Source: a virus. Taken from it: a stretch of 29,550 bases of DNA. The notes below the pieces were generated by a model. The model was given only the letters and a program-made list of their open reading frames with translations. It did no database searches and was not told the DNA's origin. The DNA is taken from positions 1 to 29,550 of the IMG/VR virus record IMGVR_UViG_3300032224_001278. One strand, 5' to 3'. Both the position numbers and the translations under genes were made by a program. The stretch's first letter is position 1; each line of letters opens with the position of its first letter. Positions 24,667 through 29,550 of the stretch are shown piece after piece.

Positions 24667-26039
24667 TAATCAGCAATCACTTTCTTCCAATCAGGATTTG
24701 AACTATCAACACTATTAGGTTTACTTGCCAAACTATCTTTTGCAATCTCTAACACAGTTTGATATACACCTTCAGATTGGATAATATGTCTTACTGCTGT
24801 CACCAAATATTTACCTGAATAAAATTTATCTGGCTCTCGTTCTTTCAGAGTAGGTTTAATTGTCATTAAACTAAAATTAATTGTTCTACCTACTGTAATT
24901 CCTGGGTCACCTGGTATTGTTAGCTTAACTACTATATAGTTTGCTAATGAGAGTTGTGCTGTTCTATTAGGTACATAATTCTCAATAGCAATATCTTTTG
25001 CCACAGATCCTGGTTGTTGTTTTATATAAGATGCTTTTGTTTGACCAGAATTTGATGTTGTAAGTTTTAGTTTTGCATCAGATGTTTGATTCTGAGTTTG
25101 GCCAAATCTATTTTGTGAAGGAGTAAGAGCACCACTACTATCTAATGCTTTAACATTGGCATTTGTTTTATATTTGTTATAATCAAATTTGGTTAAATTA
25201 GTAGTCCTTGCTAAAGTATCTAAAGACAATACACTATTGGCAAATGTACCAGAATTAATATCATCCAATTGGTCATATGTTTTAACAAACTCATAATTTA
25301 ATACACTTATGGTGCTTTCTTGAAAAGATTCTGTCTCATTTGATAAATTTGTTTGTTGGTACTTATATGTAGCATAAACTTTTTGTCTCATCATAGACTG
25401 TATTGACCTAAAATTGTACCCATACTTAGTTTCAAAAAATAACATATCAGCACCAAATGCACCAGTAATAGCTGGTCTTGCATAAGTTGATAACCAACTA
25501 ATCGTTTCAAAAGGTTTTAGTCTCGGCACAACAAAATTATATACACCAAAAGTTTCTTCTATGTAAGCTTTTTTTACTCCTAAATCTTCTTTTAATATTT
25601 TAGATATAGATTCTGATATGGTTTGTCCAGATAAAGATTTGCTAATCTTTTTTTGTTCCGATATTAATAATTCTTCTGAACAAAAATATAATGTATAAAA
25701 TTCCATGTTTAAATTACCTGATGGAACTCTATCACCAACTTTATATATTCTATATACACTGGTAGTATCATTTGAAGCATCTTTAATTTTACCAAAATCA
25801 ATTTCTATAAATTCATTACCTTGTAATTGCAATGATTCAATAAAACCTTGCCCATCTTTTAATGTTAAATGTCCAGATACACAAAAGGAATATAAATCTT
25901 CATAGAATGAAAACTCAACTAAAAGCTTCCTCATCTCAAACTTTTGGCCTGCTGCCGTAAGTATATTAAGTGTATTTAATGAAAAATCTTGTGAATAAAT
26001 TGCACCAGCATTTTCCACTAAAGCATTAGTATCATCCAT
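24666..26039 (-). CDS. gp27: gp27-like baseplate hub protein
   Basis: 457 residues. The fold expected of gp27/Mu gp44-type hubs is suggested by an N-terminal domain with FEMRKLLVEFSFYEDLYSFC and GHLTLKDGQGFIESLQLQGN, then a mixed helix-strand region with SESISKILKEDLG and LKPFETISWLSTYARP, which is a typical hub motif. The C-terminal part has VVKLTIPGDPGITVGRTINF and a FYSGKYLVTAVRH strand pair that recurs in hub proteins. gp27 trimers form the torus between tail tube and spike. The next gene is the OB-fold protein that would sit on it, and gp53 is one base upstream. The longer length than T4 gp27 (391) is due partly to a polar linker at about 280-345. Family assignment is firm; exact equivalence to gp27 is inference. 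Confidence 0.85.
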   Translation of the reverse strand: MDDTNALVENAGAIYSQDFSLNTLNILTAAGQKFEMRKLLVEFSFYEDLYSFCVSGHLTLKDGQGFIESLQLQGNEFIEIDFGKIKDASNDTTSVYRIYKVGDRVPSGNLNMEFYTLYFCSEELLISEQKKISKSLSGQTISESISKILKEDLGVKKAYIEETFGVYNFVVPRLKPFETISWLSTYARPAITGAFGADMLFFETKYGYNFRSIQSMMRQKVYATYKYQQTNLSNETESFQESTISVLNYEFVKTYDQLDDINSGTFANSVLSLDTLARTTNLTKFDYNKYKTNANVKALDSSGALTPSQNRFGQTQNQTSDAKLKLTTSNSGQTKASYIKQQPGSVAKDIAIENYVPNRTAQLSLANYIVVKLTIPGDPGITVGRTINFSLMTIKPTLKEREPDKFYSGKYLVTAVRHIIQSEGVYQTVLEIAKDSLASKPNSVDSSNPDWKKVIAD

Positions 26040-26040
26040 A

Positions 26041-26652
26041 TTACTGGCTCATCAATGATTTAAATTGTTTTTCTAATTGACCAACATAATTATTTTTCAA
26101 AATTTTAATACTTCTTTTATCTTCATTTAACTGTAATTCATAATCATAAATGTTTATTAAATTTTTAGAAATAGTTACTTTTACTGTACCAGTTGCTAGT
26201 GAATAATTTGTTGTACCAATCGTTAAAGAATTATATGTATCTAATGATATTGCAATTTTATTGGTAGTTGTAATGTTGGTCGATATATCAAGTGTGTCAA
26301 TTTGTTTTTCATAATGATGTACTGTTGTATATGGATTAACTGCCGGAGTAGCCAATGTATATTTATTATCAATATATGATTCAAATACAACACCAGACAT
26401 TGGCCATTCCCATTGAGGATCAATAATTTGATTAGCAAATAATACTACCCAATATCTATATACATCACCGTAATACTTATGAGCAATAATTTCTGGTGTA
26501 TCGCCGTCTTGAATATTGTATTCATAATAGATTGCTGGACTAGTTAAAAAATTTTGTAATAAATTGGCTCTGGCTAATATATTGGTCAGAAGTAACGAAT
26601 TGCCTTTATCATCAGTTTTTACAAGTTTTGGTAATGTATTAAAGTATTGCAT
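26041..26652 (-). CDS. gp53: Baseplate wedge subunit gp53
   Basis: 203 residues (T4 gp53: 196). N-terminal MQYFNTLPKLVK and the YYEYNIQDGDTPEIIAHKYY block at about 42-61, followed by DVYRYWVVLFANQIIDPQWE and WPMS, are the hallmark of gp53. The DGDTPEIIAHKYYG part is the LysM-like fold seen in T4 gp53. gp53 clamps neighbouring gp6-gp7-gp25 wedges to each other during baseplate closure. There is one base between it and each neighbour (gp48-like upstream, gp27-like downstream). Confidence 0.95.
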   Translation of the reverse strand: MQYFNTLPKLVKTDDKGNSLLLTNILARANLLQNFLTSPAIYYEYNIQDGDTPEIIAHKYYGDVYRYWVVLFANQIIDPQWEWPMSGVVFESYIDNKYTLATPAVNPYTTVHHYEKQIDTLDISTNITTTNKIAISLDTYNSLTIGTTNYSLATGTVKVTISKNLINIYDYELQLNEDKRSIKILKNNYVGQLEKQFKSLMSQ

Positions 26653-26653
26653 A

Positions 26654-27706
26654 TTAATATCCTTGATTTACTGCATTTCTATCAACAAGTTCAATTTCTT
26701 TGAATTGTACTGTCATTGTTGTTTGTACTGGAGTGCCATCATCATGTGCAGCCCATCCATTTGGAGAATAGTTCACATCAATACCAGTTATTACACTTTC
26801 TTTAATTTTATTTAAGTGTGTATTTTCTTTACCATTGAATAAAAATTTAACAGCAAATGCTGATGGAGCAACAAAAAACATACCACCAGCACCAGTTTGA
26901 ACCCTAGGTGATGCGTGCATTCTAAACATTTTAACAATCTTTTCTACTGTCTCTGATTCTTGTCTGGAATATGGAGTAAAAGTAAAAGCCATTTGATATT
27001 CTCTAAAACCAATTCCCTGAAACAAAACTTGCATTTGTGGATTAACAGCAAGTCCTGCTTTACCTAATGCTAATCCTCCAAAATTTTGAATACCAGATGC
27101 AATCATTGAAGTGGCAAAACTTGATTTATCTCCTACTTTTTTAGCTGAAATTAAATTATCTACAGCTGAAGTTGCAACATTTTTTAATGCATCAGTAACA
27201 CTAATTTCATTATATCCAGCGGCTATTTGAAAATTCAATGTGTCTGGCATATATAGTGATATATAACTTATAGCTTTTGTTCTTCTTGGTTGAAAATTTA
27301 ATTTAGAAGAATCTAGATAATTAAGAACATCTCCTGCTGCAGTTCCGAAAGATGCTGCAGCATTAGTAATATCAGAAAAATCTCCTTTGAAAACTGAACC
27401 TAATGTATTTTTTAATTTATCTAAAGAAGCTCCACTTGTTGCATTACTAAAAGCTTGTTTTGCTCCATTTTCAACATCATTAGCTAAAGATATGGCTGTT
27501 GATTTAATTTCTTCATATGATAAAGGTATAGTTTCCAATATACCAAACTGAACAACATGACCTTTGGTTGCTGAATTTAAGTCTCTTGGATATTGTAATA
27601 TGTCTTGTCTAAATGGATTATCAAACAAAGCACCCAAAGGACCCTTACTTGATAATCCTGGAATTGATATACCAGCGATTGAATTTGGAATTGAGATAAT
27701 AGCCAT
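26654..27706 (-). CDS. gp48: gp48-like baseplate tail-tube cap
   Basis: 350 residues (T4 gp48: 364). The C-terminal half has the tube-fold pattern of gp48: FREYQMAFTFTPYSRQESET, KIVKMFRMH, FFVAPSAFAVKFLFNGKE, then GIDVNYSPNGWAAHDDGTPV with a last strand TMTVQFKEIELVDRNAV. The N-terminal half is low-complexity and includes an FRQDILQYPRDL segment. gp48 sits on the gp27 hub and, with gp54, starts tube assembly. It is the first gene of the leftward block, divergent from gp4 with 34 bases between, and has AAGAG before the ATG and a near-consensus late promoter upstream. gp54 is an alternative name, but a better gp54 candidate lies at 28782-29465. Confidence 0.85.
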   Translation of the reverse strand: MAIISIPNSIAGISIPGLSSKGPLGALFDNPFRQDILQYPRDLNSATKGHVVQFGILETIPLSYEEIKSTAISLANDVENGAKQAFSNATSGASLDKLKNTLGSVFKGDFSDITNAAASFGTAAGDVLNYLDSSKLNFQPRRTKAISYISLYMPDTLNFQIAAGYNEISVTDALKNVATSAVDNLISAKKVGDKSSFATSMIASGIQNFGGLALGKAGLAVNPQMQVLFQGIGFREYQMAFTFTPYSRQESETVEKIVKMFRMHASPRVQTGAGGMFFVAPSAFAVKFLFNGKENTHLNKIKESVITGIDVNYSPNGWAAHDDGTPVQTTMTVQFKEIELVDRNAVNQGY

Positions 27707-27735
27707 GGTTTACTCTTTATAATTGATATACATAG

Positions 27736-27743
27736 TATTTATG
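27736..27743 (-). promoter_or_regulatory. Candidate late promoter (CATAAATA) for the leftward baseplate block
   Basis: On the minus strand the octamer is CATAAATA, one base from the T4 late consensus TATAAATA, and it ends 29 bases before the gp48 start. This is similar in spacing to the exact match at 3288-3295. It overlaps the ATG of gp4 on the other strand. No other start site upstream of gp48 is visible in the 34-base gap; the gap also contains an AT-rich TTATAATT that could serve either direction. Confidence 0.4.
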
Positions 27744-28175
27744 GCATATTCAGGACTATTCAAACCAAAACACCCAGAAAAATATGTTGGTGACCCCAAT
27801 AATATTGTATATCGCTCGTCTTGGGAAGTCAGAGTGATGAAATGGTTAGACGAAAACCCAAATATAATCACTTGGGCGTCAGAGGAATTACACATTTCCT
27901 ACAAATCTCCAATAGATAATAGGTTTCACCGATACTTTCCAGACTTTATTGTTAAGATGAAAACTAGAGAAGGTAAACAAAAAACGATGATGCTCGAGGT
28001 TAAACCTAAAAAACAAACTAAACCACCTGAAATACCTAAAAGAAAAACTAAACATTTTATCACCGAAGTCACCACATGGGGTGTCAATCAAGCCAAATGG
28101 AAAGCAGCTAAAGAGTTTTGTTTGGATCGTGGCTGGGAGTTTCAACTGATTACTGAGGATCACCTAGGTCTCTAA
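27741..28175 (+). CDS. gp4: Head completion protein gp4 (TnsA-like nuclease fold)
   Basis: 144 residues from the ATG at 27741; a TTG six codons upstream would add MIYIVF, but MAYSG is how T4 gp4 begins. Family landmarks are MAYSGLFKP, YVGDPNNIVYRSSWE, WLDENPNIITWASEE, RYFPDFIV, MLEVKPKKQT and WKAAKEFCLDRGWEFQLITE. gp4 (with gp50 in T4) completes the filled head so that the tail can join. The order Glu29, Pro67-Asp68 and Glu86-Val-Lys88 has the spacing of a PD-(D/E)xK nuclease active site, as in TnsA-like proteins. No clear ribosome site precedes the ATG. It is the first of the rightward genes. Confidence 0.93.
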   Translation: MAYSGLFKPKHPEKYVGDPNNIVYRSSWEVRVMKWLDENPNIITWASEELHISYKSPIDNRFHRYFPDFIVKMKTREGKQKTMMLEVKPKKQTKPPEIPKRKTKHFITEVTTWGVNQAKWKAAKEFCLDRGWEFQLITEDHLGL

Positions 28176-28187
28176 CTAAATACTGTA

Positions 28188-28781
28188 ATGGCCTCTATAC
28201 TAACACAATTAGCACAAGAAAAATCTGCTGGCGAACTAAGAACCATGTCAAAGGATTCTTTGAAGTGGTTGATGGCCAAGATTGCTGATGTCCGTGGTGT
28301 AAGGGTTGCAAAAGGTATTTCAAATGAAAAAGTTAGGCAAGTAAACAAATTCATTTTAGGTGGATTATATTGTTTTTATTATAATCCTAAGGGTAAGATG
28401 GATTTACCATATTATGACCAGTTTCCTATGGTGCTGGCATTAGAAAGATATAATGATGGATTTTTAGGTCTAAATTTCCATTATTTACCTATTAAATACC
28501 GAGTGGTATTTTTGGATAAATTGATGCATTTCGCAATGATGGGTGACGCTGGAGAAATTATGCGTATGAGAGTCACCTATGATATTTTAACTGCGTCCAA
28601 GAGTCTAAAACTGTTTAAACCGTGTGTTAAGAGATATCTATCTTCACATATACAGTCTAAGATACTTACCATCCAACCAAATGAGTGGGATATTGCCGCT
28701 TTATTGCCTTTACAACAATTCAAAGGTGCCTCAGCATCCGAAGTATGGCAAGATTCAGTAGACGAACTAAGGAAAAACTAA
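28188..28781 (+). CDS. Conserved T4-like phage protein, 197 residues, unknown role
   Basis: Not assigned to a named T4 protein. A polar, helical N-terminal region (about 1-55) precedes the best-conserved-looking block: YCFYYNPKGKMDLPYYDQFP at about 61-80, then NDGFLGLNFHYLPIKYR at about 89-105. The remainder is helical with FKPCVKRYLSSHIQSK and PNEWDIAALLPLQQF. I recall PYYD...GFxGLNxHYLP proteins in other T4-like phages. It lies 12 bases after gp4 and touches the gp54-like gene, so DNA-packaging, DNA-end protection (gp2-like) or baseplate hub assembly (gp51-like) are all possible. Basic residues are frequent in the N-terminal half, which fits nucleic-acid binding only weakly. Confidence 0.8.
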   Translation: MASILTQLAQEKSAGELRTMSKDSLKWLMAKIADVRGVRVAKGISNEKVRQVNKFILGGLYCFYYNPKGKMDLPYYDQFPMVLALERYNDGFLGLNFHYLPIKYRVVFLDKLMHFAMMGDAGEIMRMRVTYDILTASKSLKLFKPCVKRYLSSHIQSKILTIQPNEWDIAALLPLQQFKGASASEVWQDSVDELRKN

Positions 28782-29465
28782 ATGGCAGGTTCAATTAACG
28801 AATTTAAATCCAGTTTCAATAAGGACTTGGCAAGATCCAGTCGTTTTGATGTTAATATTAATATTCCTTTAACAATGATACCATACTTGAATTCCGCAAA
28901 GAGATTGAATTATCGGTGTGAGAGTGCTAATTTACCCGGCAGAACTTTAGGCACGACAGAACAAAAAACATATGGACCAATAGAAAAATTTCCATACATG
29001 ACAACATATAATGATATGTCACTTACTTTTATTGTTGATGATGATATGAGTCAAAAGGTTTTCTTTGATGCTTGGTTGAATTATATTAATCCACAATATA
29101 ACAATAACTTTAGATATAAGAGTGATTATGCAACAATCATTACAATCAACCAATATAATGTAGCAAATGAATTAACTTATTCGTGTAATTTATACGATGC
29201 TTATCCTATTTCTATAAATCAATTAGATTTGAATTGGGCTGATGATAGTTTTCATAAAATATCTGTAGATTTTGCCTATACATACTGGCAGAACAATTCG
29301 TTACAAGCACTTGGTATGCAATTGGTTGATGCTGGAATTAATTCAATTTCTTCTGCTCTTGGTGGTGTATTGAGTGGTTCAACTGGTACTTTTGCAGAAC
29401 CTACTATCTTAGGAGCAGGATTTGGTCTGACAGCTGAACAAGCAAATGAAGGTGGCGGTTTATAA
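28782..29465 (+). CDS. gp54-like tail-tube initiator (tail-tube fold)
   Basis: 227 residues. FNKDLARSSRFDVNINIP at the start, RCESANLPGRTLGTTEQKTY, a VFFDAWLNYINPQYN segment, CNLYDAYPISINQLDLNWAD and a final KISVDFAYTYWQN strand reproduce the pattern of the tail-tube fold (gp19, gp48, gp54). The extra C-terminal part, with QLVDAGINSISSALGGVLSG, resembles the end of T4 gp54 (AAINSIQSVFGNQGG), so gp54, the baseplate tube initiator, is favoured over gp19, which lacks such a tail. Its ATG directly follows the TAA of the previous gene, and an AAGGAAAA ribosome site lies in that gene's last codons. In T4, genes 48 and 54 are adjacent; here they are on opposite strands. Confidence 0.75.
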   Translation: MAGSINEFKSSFNKDLARSSRFDVNINIPLTMIPYLNSAKRLNYRCESANLPGRTLGTTEQKTYGPIEKFPYMTTYNDMSLTFIVDDDMSQKVFFDAWLNYINPQYNNNFRYKSDYATIITINQYNVANELTYSCNLYDAYPISINQLDLNWADDSFHKISVDFAYTYWQNNSLQALGMQLVDAGINSISSALGGVLSGSTGTFAEPTILGAGFGLTAEQANEGGGL

Positions 29466-29490
29466 TTTTAACTAATGGAGTGAAAATAAA

Positions 29491-29550
29491 ATGGCATTAC
29501 CAAAAATTGATGTACCGATTTATGAAATTGAATTACCAGTTTCAAAGAAA
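29491..29550 (+). CDS. gp26-like baseplate protein, N-terminal fragment
   Basis: Only 20 codons are in the window, starting MALPKIDVPIYEIELPVSKK and still open at the right edge. A GGAG ribosome site at 29477-29480 precedes the ATG with suitable spacing. The sequence fits the start of the T4 baseplate hub family that includes gp26 (proteins beginning MALPKL-x-VP-x-Y-x-L-x-LP). Its location after a gp54-like gene agrees with a hub or tail-assembly gene. The identification rests on a very short stretch. Confidence 0.6.
   Translation, partial: MALPKIDVPIYEIELPVSKK

Noticed and set aside
27723-27740. Alternative TTG start for gp4
   Set aside because: Would add MIYIVF, absent from T4 gp4, which begins MAYSG like the ATG at 27741.
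1-29550. tRNA genes, insertion sequences, attachment sites, toxin-antitoxin or defence genes
   Set aside because: No cloverleaf-like intergenic space, no transposase or integrase sequence, and the window is almost entirely occupied by structural genes.

Overview
This window is part of a strictly lytic-type, T4-like (contractile-tailed) bacteriophage genome. It carries the baseplate wedge and hub genes, the tail-fibre genes and a few head/tail completion genes. The DNA is strongly AT-rich and almost fully coding. Genes overlap or sit a few bases apart, stops and starts are standard, and there are no tRNAs, integrase, transposase, CRISPR array or host genes. The relaxed T4-like gene set, the asparagine/threonine-rich QANTA-type fibre repeats and the fibre modules look like those I know from uncultured marine or freshwater myoviruses and, more distantly, cyanophages. 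The host cannot be read from the sequence.

Layout. A divergent point near 27,707-27,740 splits the window. Leftward (minus strand), in order of transcription: gp48-like tube cap, gp53 wedge, gp27-like hub, a stand-alone gp5-type OB-fold protein, a 252-residue protein with hydrophobic helices, a gp5-type beta-helix spike with an HxH tip, a 276-residue unknown, gp25, gp6, gp7, a fibre-like protein, gp8, a 2,107-residue DUF4815-like structural protein, a 75-residue coiled-coil protein and a 1,192-residue fibre with a self-cleaving S74 chaperone. After the only sizeable gap (133 bases, with a T4-type late promoter) come a 113-residue protein, a 67-residue protein and the first 902 codons of another giant repeat fibre that runs off the left edge. 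Rightward (plus strand): gp4 head-completion protein, a conserved 197-residue unknown, a gp54-like tube initiator and the first 20 codons of a gp26-like baseplate protein.

How they work together. gp27-like hub, OB protein and spike should form the central membrane-piercing device. gp53, gp25, gp6, gp7 and gp8 build the wedges around it, and gp48 and gp54 cap the hub and start the tail tube. The very large proteins at the left should be host-recognition fibres and their adaptors.

Most notable: (1) T4 gp5, a single OB-lysozyme-spike protein, is split here into separate genes, and a hydrophobic-helix protein with no visible lysozyme motifs sits exactly where the lysozyme domain would be. (2) A GGxGY-type beta module recurs in four different baseplate genes, including large insertions in gp7 and gp8. 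(3) One repeat family is shared by three fibre genes at separate places, one of them inserted between gp7 and gp8. No wholly new system of another kind was seen.
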